From assembly GCA_001464035.1 (NCBI GenBank), contig LNEC01000014.1:208427-272426 (forward strand): DNA of 64,000 bases. The letters are read 5' to 3'. The stretch's first letter is position 1. The number at the start of each line of letters is the position of its first letter. Made by a program: the position numbers and the translations under genes. Below are positions 11,813 through 20,010 of this stretch, in pieces. A model generated the notes under the pieces. That model saw nothing but the letters and a program-made list of their open reading frames with translations. It was not told the DNA's origin and ran no database searches. The stretch comes from Bradyrhizobiaceae bacterium Ga0074131. GTDB lineage: Bacteria; Pseudomonadota; Alphaproteobacteria; Rhizobiales; Xanthobacteraceae.

Positions 11813-12952
11813 TCACAGGCCTTCATTTGTTGACGCGTTTTCTTCACGCGAACCGCCAACCACTCCGCTTGAAAACGCAATGCGTGGCGACGCCACCAGG
11901 CGGCCGGCCGCGTCGAACACGAAGACATTGTCGGGATCGAGCACCGCGTCGAGCACGTGACCGGGTTCGAATTCATGCACGCCCTGCAGCACCGCGACCC
12001 AGTTTGAGGCGTCGCGGTTGAGATGCACAAAGCTTTCCGAACCGGTGATTTCGGTCACCGTCACGGTGGCGTGGAAGGCATGGCGGCCGGCAATGCCGGC
12101 GGCGACTTCGAGCTGGTGGGCGCGGAAGCCGACCCGGTAGGCGCCGTCGCCAAGACCGGCGTAGAGGCCCGTGGCGGGCGCCCGCACGCCGCCGGCATAC
12201 TGAACCGAGCCGTTGTGCTTCTCGATGCCGACGATGTTGAGCGGCGGATCGGAAAATACCTGGGCGACGCGCAGCGTGTCGGGATGGCGATAGACTTTGG
12301 CAGTATCGCCGGACTGCAGGATCTCGCCTTCCCACATGCAGATGGTGCGGCCGCCCAGCAGCAGCGCTTCGGAAGGCTCGGTGGTGGCATAGACGAAGAT
12401 CGCGCCGGAGGCTTCGAAGATGCGCGGTAGCTCGGTGCGCAATTCCTCGCGCAGCTTGTAATCGAGATTGGCGAGCGGTTCGTCGAGCAGCACCAGGTCA
12501 GCGCCCTTTACAAGCGCGCGGGCGATCGCGGTGCGCTGCTGCTGGCCGCCGGACAATTGCAACGGCGTGCGGTTGAGATAGGGCTCGAGCTTCAGGAGCC
12601 TTGCTGCCTCCTGCACGCGGCGCTCGATTTCCGCGCGCGGCTTGCCCTGCACCCGCAGCGGGGACGCGATGTTTTCATAGACGGACAGCGACGGATAATT
12701 GATGAACTGCTGATAGACCATCGCGACCGAGCGCTTGCGCACGTCGAAGCCGGTGACATCCTGGCCGTCCACCAGCACCCGGCCTGATGTCGGCTTGTCA
12801 AGACCGGCCAGCAGCCGCATGATCGAGGTCTTGCCTGCCAGCGTCGGCCCGAGCAGTACGCTCAATGTGCCGCGATCGAGTGTCAGCGAGACGTCGCGAA
12901 TGGCAGGAATGCCGTCGACTGTGCGCGTGACGTTTTGGAGCGTAACGGTCAT
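11813..12952 (-). CDS. glpS: Glycerol ABC transporter ATP-binding protein
   Basis: 379-aa ATPase. Walker A is GPTLAGKTS (a variant that still fits GxxxxGKT), the signature LSGGQQQR is intact, Walker B is LVLLDEPLANLD. The switch His after Walker B is replaced: the expected TH reads ATTEPSEAL, so the H-loop is missing here while GlpT keeps it. The ATG at 12952 overlaps the glpD TGA (ATGA). An in-frame extension to 13012 would run into glpD and was not used. Confidence 0.91.
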   Translation of the reverse strand: MTVTLQNVTRTVDGIPAIRDVSLTLDRGTLSVLLGPTLAGKTSIMRLLAGLDKPTSGRVLVDGQDVTGFDVRKRSVAMVYQQFINYPSLSVYENIASPLRVQGKPRAEIERRVQEAARLLKLEPYLNRTPLQLSGGQQQRTAIARALVKGADLVLLDEPLANLDYKLREELRTELPRIFEASGAIFVYATTEPSEALLLGGRTICMWEGEILQSGDTAKVYRHPDTLRVAQVFSDPPLNIVGIEKHNGSVQYAGGVRAPATGLYAGLGDGAYRVGFRAHQLEVAAGIAGRHAFHATVTVTEITGSESFVHLNRDASNWVAVLQGVHEFEPGHVLDAVLDPDNVFVFDAAGRLVASPRIAFSSGVVGGSREENASTNEGL

Positions 12953-14493
12953 GCCCGCCCTCCTGCTTTCCGCAAGGGACGTCCGGAGGGAACGTGGTTG
13001 GCGGCGATCCACTCTTCAAGAGCGGCGATTTCGCCGGTCGACAATCGCAATCCAAGTTTGGTCCGACGCCAGACAACATCCTCGGCGGTGCGGGCCCACT
13101 CCGAAGCCATCAGGTATCTGACTTCGCTCTCGGTCAAACCCGCGCCGAAGGAGTGACCGAGATCGGCAAGCGACTTCGCGTTGGCGAGCAGTTTGCGCGC
13201 GCGGGTGCCATAGGCATGCGCCAGCCGGCTGGCATGGGCTTGTGTCAGGAACGGATGGTTCCGCATCAATTCGGCCGTCAGCGCCGCAACCGCCGAGACG
13301 TCCATGTCGCCGCCGGGCAGCGGCGATTTACCGGTCCAGCCTTCCTTGGCCTTGCTGTTGCCCAAATACGGCGCAAGACGTTCGAGCGCCTCCTCGGCGA
13401 GGCGGCGATAGGTGGTGATCTTGCCGCCGTAGATCGACAGCAGCGGTGCGCCGCCGGGGGCGTCGAGCTCGAACACGTAATCGCGGGTGGCCGCCTTGGC
13501 CTCGCTGGCGCCGTCGTCATAGAGCGGACGCACGCCGGCAAAAGTCCAGACCACATCCTCCGGGCTGACCGGCTTTGCCAAATACTCGCTGACGGAATCG
13601 CAGAGATATTTAATCTCCTCGGTCGAGGCCTTCACCTTTGAAGGGTCGCCGTCGAAATCGCGATCGGTGGTACCGATCAGCGTAAAATCATCCTGATAGG
13701 GAATGACGAATACGATGCGGCCGTCGCTGTTCTGGAACATGTAGGCGCGGTCGTGCGCGTAGAGCTTTCGCACCACGATGTGAGAGCCCTGGACCAGCCG
13801 CACCTTGGCGCGCGCGTTGAAGCCGGCGCCCGATCGCAGCACGTCCTCGACCCAGGGACCGCCGGCATTGACCAGCGCGCGCGCCTTGATCGTCGAGCGC
13901 GTCCCGGTCGCGGTGTCTTCGACCGTCAGTTGCCAGATGCCGTCGGCCTGCCGGATCTCGACCGCCCGGGTGCGGGTACGGATCTCGGCGCCGCGATCGG
14001 CCGCGTCGCGCGCGGTGAGAACCACGAGACGCGCGTCGTCGACGAAACAGTCGGAATATTCGAAGGCCCGGGTGTAGCGGTTGCGCACCAGCGGCTTTCC
14101 CACCTCATCCCGGGTCAGGTCGACCGAGCGAGTCGGCGGCAGCAGATGCCGGCCGCCGATATGGTCGTACAGAAACAACCCTAGCCGTAGCAGCCAGGCC
14201 GGACGCAATCCGGAATGGTGCGGCAAGACGAAACGCAGGGGGCGGATGATGTGGGGGGCGATCCGCCAGAGGATCTCGCGCTCGATCAGCGCCTCGCGCA
14301 CCAGACGAAACTCGTAGTATTCGAGGTAGCGCAGGCCGCCATGTACCAGTTTGGTCGACCAGGACGACGTCCCGCTGGCCAAGTCATTCATTTCGCAAAG
14401 AAAAACGGAATGGCCCCGGCCCGCCGCATCGCGCGCGATACCGCAGCCGTTGATACCGCCACCAATGATTGCGAGGTCGAAAATCTGGTCCAA
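12949..14493 (-). CDS. glpD: Glycerol-3-phosphate dehydrogenase (FAD)
   Basis: 514-aa membrane-associated flavoenzyme oxidising sn-glycerol-3-phosphate to dihydroxyacetone phosphate and passing electrons to quinone. The Rossmann FAD motif is IIGGGINGCGIARDAAGRG near the N-terminus, and the C-terminal DAO_C domain is complete. There is no suitable ATG: I use TTG at 14493 (protein MDQIFDLAIIGGG), preceded by GGGGAAGC. Open codons continue to 14685 but run through the operator-like repeats upstream. It is followed by the glycerol transporter genes with an ATGA overlap, so uptake and oxidation are coexpressed. Confidence 0.93.
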   Translation of the reverse strand: MDQIFDLAIIGGGINGCGIARDAAGRGHSVFLCEMNDLASGTSSWSTKLVHGGLRYLEYYEFRLVREALIEREILWRIAPHIIRPLRFVLPHHSGLRPAWLLRLGLFLYDHIGGRHLLPPTRSVDLTRDEVGKPLVRNRYTRAFEYSDCFVDDARLVVLTARDAADRGAEIRTRTRAVEIRQADGIWQLTVEDTATGTRSTIKARALVNAGGPWVEDVLRSGAGFNARAKVRLVQGSHIVVRKLYAHDRAYMFQNSDGRIVFVIPYQDDFTLIGTTDRDFDGDPSKVKASTEEIKYLCDSVSEYLAKPVSPEDVVWTFAGVRPLYDDGASEAKAATRDYVFELDAPGGAPLLSIYGGKITTYRRLAEEALERLAPYLGNSKAKEGWTGKSPLPGGDMDVSAVAALTAELMRNHPFLTQAHASRLAHAYGTRARKLLANAKSLADLGHSFGAGLTESEVRYLMASEWARTAEDVVWRRTKLGLRLSTGEIAALEEWIAANHVPSGRPLRKAGGRA

Positions 14494-14535
14494 CGGACGC
14501 TTCCCCGGCGCTCGCCTATTCGCTTTGGCGATTTC

Positions 14536-14574
14536 GCTTTCGGTTTTGAATAAATCACAAAGGAAAACGAAAGC
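14536..14574 (-). promoter_or_regulatory. Probable GlpR operator upstream of glpD
   Basis: Imperfect inverted repeat GCTTTCGGTTTT (14536-14547) and AAAACGAAAGC (14564-14574) separated by 16 bp, inside an AT-richer island 43 to 81 bp upstream of the glpD start. Flanking ATTTC and GTGAAA extend the symmetry loosely. TTTCG/CGAAA repeats are typical binding sites of DeoR-family repressors, and a DeoR-family glpR lies just upstream. Assignment to GlpR is inference. Confidence 0.6.
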
Positions 14575-14744
14575 AAGTGAAAAGGGGATAGCACTCGATG
14601 TCATCGCCCGCCAACGGGTCGGCGCAAGGCGCCGCCCGACAGTCTCCGGCGGACGATCCAGTACGCCGCGGCCTCCTCGGCTCAAGCTCCAACGTCAGCG
14701 ATTCGCTGGATGCCCCGCCTTCGCGGGGCATGACGCGGAGCGGG

Positions 14745-15575
14745 TTAGCGCAGGCGCGTCACGGTCGACGCCGACTCGGGCCCGGGCTCGTCGATATCGG
14801 CTGACCGATTCCGCATCGCCTCGATCACTTCGATGCCCCTGTGTTGGCAGATGCTGGCAATTCCCGCCGGCAGGGCCGCGTCGGTAACGAACGTCTGAAT
14901 CTGGCTGAGATGGGCGATGCGGACCGGCGCGCTGCGGCGCAGCTTGGTCGAGTCGGCGACCAGCATCACGCTGCGGGCGTTGGCGATGATGGCCTGCGCC
15001 GCCTGCACTTCGCGATAGTCGAAATCCAGCAGCGCGCCCTCCTCGTCGATCGCGGAAGCGCCGATGATGGCGTAATCGACCTTGAACTGGCCTATCAGGC
15101 TGATCGCGGTCGAGCCGATCACCGCACCGTCGGCGCGGCGCACCGCGCCGCCGGCCACGATCACCTCGATGCGCGGATGCCGGTACAGCAGCATCGCGAC
15201 ATTGAGATTGTTGGTGATAACCAGCAGGTCCTGGTGCGAGGTCAGCGCGCTGGCGACCTCTTCGGTCGTGGTGCCGATGTTGATGAACAGCGAGCAGCCG
15301 TTTGGAATCTGCGCCGCGGCGGCCGCCCCGATCGCCTTCTTCTCCTCGGCGGCGACAAAGCGGCGGGCTTCGTAGGCCAAGTTCTCGACCCCGGATGCAA
15401 TGATGGCGCCGCCGTGAATCCGGGTCAGCGAACGGCGGTCGCAGAGATCGTTGAGATCCTTGCGGATGGTCTGCGCCGAAACCTCGAAACGCCGGGCAAG
15501 ATCTTCTACCATCACCCGGCCGAACGCGCGGGCGATATTGAGAATTTCGGATTGGCGGTGTGTCAGGCCGGTCAC
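14745..15575 (-). CDS. glpR: DeoR-family transcriptional regulator, probable glycerol regulon repressor
   Basis: 276 aa. N-terminal winged helix (about residues 5-57, RFEVSAQTIRKDLNDLC recognition helix) and C-terminal DeoR sugar-phosphate sensor domain with the NIGTTT and ADSTK signatures. Glycerol-3-phosphate is the usual inducer for GlpR. Start is GTG at 15575. It lies 251 bp upstream of glpD in the same orientation; the gap carries the inverted repeat described separately. The C-terminal extension after residue 255 is longer than in many homologues. Confidence 0.85.
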   Translation of the reverse strand: MTGLTHRQSEILNIARAFGRVMVEDLARRFEVSAQTIRKDLNDLCDRRSLTRIHGGAIIASGVENLAYEARRFVAAEEKKAIGAAAAAQIPNGCSLFINIGTTTEEVASALTSHQDLLVITNNLNVAMLLYRHPRIEVIVAGGAVRRADGAVIGSTAISLIGQFKVDYAIIGASAIDEEGALLDFDYREVQAAQAIIANARSVMLVADSTKLRRSAPVRIAHLSQIQTFVTDAALPAGIASICQHRGIEVIEAMRNRSADIDEPGPESASTVTRLR

Positions 15576-15765
15576 AGGGCACCTCGGGACCTCCCATGGT
15601 GCGGCGGTTCCGGTATTCGGTCAACACCAAGAGGACACGCTCAACGCCGGCACCGCTCCGCGCGCCTGCGAGGACCTCCCCAAAGCGCCGGTTGGAACCG
15701 TTTCGACACGGGGCTGTTGTGATGGAGGCAACTTCCAGAAGCGCAGCCCGGGGCCCGAGGAGATC

Positions 15766-17748
15766 GTGATCAAACAGCCCTTCAAGGCGCGGACGTCCGA
15801 AGAACTCATTGCCCTGCTCGGCGCGGTCGCCACGGCTATCCTCGCCGTCGTGGTCATCATGACGCTGTATTTCGGGCGTGAGATCATCATCCCAATAGCG
15901 CTGGCGATCCTGCTCAGCTTCGTGCTGGCGCCGCTGGTTGCGCTGCTGCAGCGCATTCGCGTGCCGCGCGCGCTCGCCGTCGTCAGCGTGGTCATTTTCG
16001 CCTTCGCGCTGATCTTCGCGATCGGCAGCCTGCTCGCCACCCAGCTCACCCAGCTGGCGGGCGACTTGCCGCGTTATCAGTCCACGATCAGCGAGAAAAT
16101 CCAGACGTTTCGCGAAACCACCGCCGGACGAGGCACTCTGGAGCGCGCGTCCGGAATGCTGAAGGACCTCAGCAAGGAACTCGACAAACCCACGGGAGGC
16201 GCTCTGCCGGCAGCAGCGGGAGAAGTTGCCGCGTCCAAAACCGTGACGCCGATACCACCGGTGCCGGTGGAGGTTCGTCAGCCGGATCCCGGGGCGCTGG
16301 AGAGCCTGAAAAACCTGATCTCACCTTTGCTTAATCCCCTGGCCACCACAGGTATCATCATCATTTTCGTGATCTTCATCCTGCTGCAGCGCGAGGACCT
16401 GCGTAACCGTCTGATCCGGCTGGCGGGCTCGCATGACCTGCAGCGGACGACTGCCGCGCTGGACGACGCGGCGAGCCGCCTCAGTCGACTGTTTCTTTTT
16501 CAGCTCCTGCTCAACGGGTCTTTCGGTCTGCTGATCGGCACCGGGCTTTGGCTGATCGGAATTCCGAGCCCGATCCTGTGGGGAATCCTGGCGGGCGTGC
16601 TGCGCTTCGTGCCCTATATCGGCGCGGTCATCGGAGCGGCATTCCCGCTCGCGTTGGCCGTTGCCGTCGATCCGACCTGGTCGATGCTGCTGTGGACGCT
16701 TGCACTGTTCGTCATTGTCGAGCCCATCGTCGGGCATGTGATCGAACCAATGGTTTCCGGCCGCAGCGCAGGGCTTTCACCAGTTGCCGTCGTCGCGTCG
16801 GCCACGTTCTGGACGGCGCTGTGGGGTCCGATCGGGCTGGTGCTCGCGACACCGCTGACGGTTTGCCTCGTCGTGCTCGGACGCCATGTCGAACGGCTGG
16901 AATTTCTCGATGTGATGTTCGGAGATCGGCCGGCGCTGTCTCCGCCCGAAATCTTCTACCAACGCATGCTGGCCGGAGATCCGACCGAGGCGTCCGAAAA
17001 GGCCGAGGAATTCCTCAAAGAACGGTCGCTCGTTTCCTATTACGATGAGGTCGCCCTGAAGGGTCTGCAACTCGCCCAGATCGATGCCGAGCGCGGCGCG
17101 CTCGATCCCGAACGGCTGTCCAAGATCCGCGACGCCGTCAATGAATTTGCCAGCAATCTCGCTGATCATGACGACCGTGCGCCGCCCAACGCGCGCGCGA
17201 CCATCGACGCGGAAGCTACTTCCGCGGTCGAAAGCCTGCCGGATGACGCGCCCTATGAAAATCTCCCGGTGCTGGACAAAGCAATGCTGCCCGCGGAATG
17301 GCAGGGCGAGCATCCCCTACTGTGCATTGCCGGGCGCAGCCTGATCGATGAGGCGGCGGCCACCATGCTCGGCCAGCTTTCAACCGCGCACGGATTGCCG
17401 GCACGTGTCGAAGGAGCAGAAGCGCTTTCTACCGCCAAGGTGTTCGGGCTCGAAACCACAGGTGTCAAAATCGCCTGCCTGGTCTACCTTGACGCCAACG
17501 CGTCCGCGCACATGCGTTACGCGGTGCGGCGCCTGCGGCGCAAATTGCCGAAGGCGACGATTATTCTGGGATACTGGATGAAGGATATCGATGCCGCCGG
17601 CCTGGAGCGTCTGCGCAGCGAAGTGAAAGTAGATCTCGTCGCGACCAGCGTTGGCGAGGCGCTCAAACTATGCATCGACCAGACCAAGGCGGACGCCCAG
17701 CCGATGGTCACAGCGGTTTCCGGGAGCGGCGAAACGAACGCCGCATGA
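15766..17748 (+). CDS. AI-2E family (PerM/YdiK-like) transporter with long C-terminal extension
   Basis: 660-aa inner-membrane protein. The N-terminal 360 residues are the AI-2E transporter domain with about eight helices; a roughly 300-residue hydrophilic C-terminal region follows, seen in some Hyphomicrobiales members but absent in E. coli homologues, ending in a segment that looks like a cobalamin-binding-type or receiver-like alpha/beta fold. Start is GTG at 15766 with GAGGAG just before it. The transported substrate is unknown; the family name does not mean autoinducer transport. Its 5' region faces the divergent glpR. Confidence 0.85.
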   Translation: MIKQPFKARTSEELIALLGAVATAILAVVVIMTLYFGREIIIPIALAILLSFVLAPLVALLQRIRVPRALAVVSVVIFAFALIFAIGSLLATQLTQLAGDLPRYQSTISEKIQTFRETTAGRGTLERASGMLKDLSKELDKPTGGALPAAAGEVAASKTVTPIPPVPVEVRQPDPGALESLKNLISPLLNPLATTGIIIIFVIFILLQREDLRNRLIRLAGSHDLQRTTAALDDAASRLSRLFLFQLLLNGSFGLLIGTGLWLIGIPSPILWGILAGVLRFVPYIGAVIGAAFPLALAVAVDPTWSMLLWTLALFVIVEPIVGHVIEPMVSGRSAGLSPVAVVASATFWTALWGPIGLVLATPLTVCLVVLGRHVERLEFLDVMFGDRPALSPPEIFYQRMLAGDPTEASEKAEEFLKERSLVSYYDEVALKGLQLAQIDAERGALDPERLSKIRDAVNEFASNLADHDDRAPPNARATIDAEATSAVESLPDDAPYENLPVLDKAMLPAEWQGEHPLLCIAGRSLIDEAAATMLGQLSTAHGLPARVEGAEALSTAKVFGLETTGVKIACLVYLDANASAHMRYAVRRLRRKLPKATIILGYWMKDIDAAGLERLRSEVKVDLVATSVGEALKLCIDQTKADAQPMVTAVSGSGETNAA

Positions 17749-17891
17749 CAGGGCACATTGGCATTTCCCTGACCGAAGGCGCGGACGCCGGCGCTGAAAC
17801 ATTCTTGGGCGCGGCTGACAGCGCGCGGCAGCCCTTGACCCGCATCTACACCGGCCGCAACGCTGGCGGCGAGCGTGCATCGAAACGATAG
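17745..17891 (+). CDS. Doubtful 48-aa open frame overlapping the permease stop
   Basis: An ATG at 17745 overlaps the permease TGA in an ATGA and opens a 48-residue frame (begins MTGHIGISLTEG). The overlap is the only argument for it; there is no recognised family, no independent ribosome-binding site, and the composition is what random high-GC sequence gives. Listed so that the gap is described. Confidence 0.2.
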   Translation: MTGHIGISLTEGADAGAETFLGAADSARQPLTRIYTGRNAGGERASKR

Positions 17892-17915
17892 GCTGAATTC
17901 TAGGGAGACCGGCCC

Positions 17916-18789
17916 CTACATCCGGGCCAACTCCTCGGCCAGAATCCGGTGGACCAGTCGGATGCGCGGACTGGACTGCAATTCCTGGTGGGTGACGAGC
18001 CAGATCGGCACGGAAATCGACGTCATGTCCGGCAACAGATTGATCACTCCTGGCGTCCGCTCGGCTACTTCGCGCAGCATCGCCGCCACGCCCATCCCGC
18101 GCTTGACCATTTCCCAGACCACGACCGCGGAATCCGAGACGAGCCGGAAATCAGCGGCTTCCATTGGGATGCCGACCTCGCGCAGATAGCCGGAAAAGCG
18201 CGCCGTATCATCGAAGCCGATCAGACCCGCTTTGGCCAAATCGGCCGGACCATTGGGCAGGCCATTCCGGGCAACCCAGTCTTCTGACGCATAGAAGCAC
18301 GCTTCGGTATCGCGGATATGCTGGCCGATCAGGCCGGACCGGTCGGGAGGCACATGGCGGATAGCTATGTCGGCTTCCCTGCGATGCAGGTTGCTGAGTT
18401 CATTTGCGGCGACGATCACGATATTGATCTGCGGGGCTTCTGATCTGATACGCGAACTCGGGAAGAATATAAGCGGAAAAGGTATCGGCGGCGGAGATGC
18501 AGACCCGCCCGCTAATCTCCTGTACCCGACCGCTGGCAGCCAGAGCGACGGAATCCGCCGCGTCACCCATGATGCGGATATGATCGAGCAGGTCCACCCC
18601 GGTCTGCGTCAGCACCAGCTTGCGACCCAGCCGTTCAAACAAGGTCACGCCCAGATCAGCCTCAAATGCCAGAACCTGCCGCGACAGTGTGGGTTGCGTC
18701 AGACCAAGCTGGCGTGCCGCAGCCGACAGGGATCCGGCTGCGGCGGTCGCGTGAAATGCGCGAATATGATTCCAATCAATCGCTTTCAT
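17916..18789 (-). pseudogene. LysR-family regulator gene with a frameshift
   Basis: The 5' part (18789 to about 18453) encodes a normal LysR helix-turn-helix (GSLSAAARQLGLTQPTLSR) and the start of the effector domain up to SAYILPEF; the rest of the effector domain (RIRSEAPQINIVIVAANEL onward to the stop at 17916) continues in another frame. The junction is near 18453. Neither piece alone would be a functional regulator. It is divergent from the methyltransferase gene, the usual arrangement of a LysR gene and its target. A sequencing error would also explain it. Confidence 0.85.
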
Positions 18790-18875
18790 GCATTTACGTA
18801 TATCATGGCTACAAATTTCGACAATTTACCTCTTCCACGCATGTGCTAGCTCGCATTGCAAAGGAGCACTCCCCT

Positions 18876-19514
18876 ATGAGCACAGCGAGCGACGCCCGTT
18901 TCTGGGATCGGGTCTCACGGAAGTATGCGAAGTCTGCGATCGCGGATCAGGCCGGGTATGAGCGTACGCTGCACCAGACCCGCGCCCTGCTGGGAGCAGG
19001 CGACCGGGTACTGGAATTGGGCTGCGGAACGGGAACAACGGCGCTCCGGCTTGCAGGCGATGTGCAAAGCTATCTTGCGACGGATATTTCCGCCGAAATG
19101 ATCGCGATTGCCGAGGAGAAACGTCCCGCCGGTCCTGTCCCGTCGCCTGTCTTCCGCACCGCGACCGCAGAAGCGCTTGCGCCCGACGACGGGCCGTTTG
19201 ATGCCGTTCTGGGGTTCAACTATCTCCATCTGGTCCGCGATTTGTCGGGCACGCTGCGCCGCATCCATGCCTTGCTTGCAGCGAAGGGCTTGTTCATCTC
19301 CAAGACACCCTGCCTCGGAGATATGAACCCGCTCATCCGGCTTGCCTTGTTGCCGGCGATGCGCGCGATTGGAAAGGCGCCCTATGTCAACGTCTTCCGC
19401 GCTGCGGAATTGAGCCAGCTTATGTGCGCCGCAGGCTTCGAAATTCGCGCCACTGAAAGCCACGCAACCAAGGGCAACGACACCCGTCCCTACATCGTGG
19501 CGCGCAAGAGATGA
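18876..19514 (+). CDS. Class I SAM-dependent methyltransferase
   Basis: 212 aa. The SAM-binding motif I is VLELGCGTGTTALRL, followed by the acidic residue of motif II (ATDISAEMIAIA) and motif III around FDAVLGFNYLHLVRDL. It belongs to the methyltransferase type 11 group with UbiE-like architecture; the substrate is unknown. The start at 18876 follows AAGGAG with nine-base spacing. It is divergent from the broken LysR gene, so it may have lost its regulator. Confidence 0.87.
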   Translation: MSTASDARFWDRVSRKYAKSAIADQAGYERTLHQTRALLGAGDRVLELGCGTGTTALRLAGDVQSYLATDISAEMIAIAEEKRPAGPVPSPVFRTATAEALAPDDGPFDAVLGFNYLHLVRDLSGTLRRIHALLAAKGLFISKTPCLGDMNPLIRLALLPAMRAIGKAPYVNVFRAAELSQLMCAAGFEIRATESHATKGNDTRPYIVARKR

Positions 19515-19576
19515 CGTGATCAGCCCGCTTTGGGCTCGAAGCGGTCGTGATTCCGTTTGATTCATAAGTCCCGCCC

Positions 19577-20010
19577 TTAGGCCGAGATCGGCGGCTGATC
19601 GCGCTTGATGACCTGCGGCTGCCCGTGATCGTCGATCGAGACATAGGTAAAATTGCTGTCGGTCACCAGGATCGACAGCATCTCCTTGCGGCGCAGCACC
19701 CAGGCCTCGAGGTGGACGGTGATTGAGGTTCGGCCGACGCGGACCAGATTGGCGTGCACCGAAACGAGATCGCCGACCTAAACGGCCTTGCGGAAATTCA
19801 TCGCTTCGATCGCTACCGTCACGGTGCGCGATTTTGCAACTTTGGACGCGAACACGCCGCCGCCGACGTCCATCTGGCTGAGCAGCCAGCCGCCGAAAAT
19901 GTCGCCGTTCGCATTGGTGTCGGCCGGCATCGCCAGCGTGCGGATGCAGAGATCGCCACGCGGCTCGGTGTCGCATTGAGCGGCGCATAACCGGCCTTGG
20001 CGTCGGTCAC
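19577..20010 (-). pseudogene. Acyl-CoA thioesterase (YciA-like hotdog) gene with frameshift and nonsense codon
   Basis: Pieces of one hotdog-fold thioesterase lie in order. It starts with GTG at 20010, overlapping the stop of the preceding fad gene (GTGA), runs through TDAKAGYAPLNA, then shifts frame near 19970 to GDLCIRTLAMPADTNANG (catalytic Asp region), reaches FRKAV and an in-frame TAG at 19778-19780, then resumes as VGDLVSVHANLVRVG to the end. A homologue normally has a sense codon at the TAG. Two independent lesions make real decay more likely than a single sequencing error. Confidence 0.85.
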
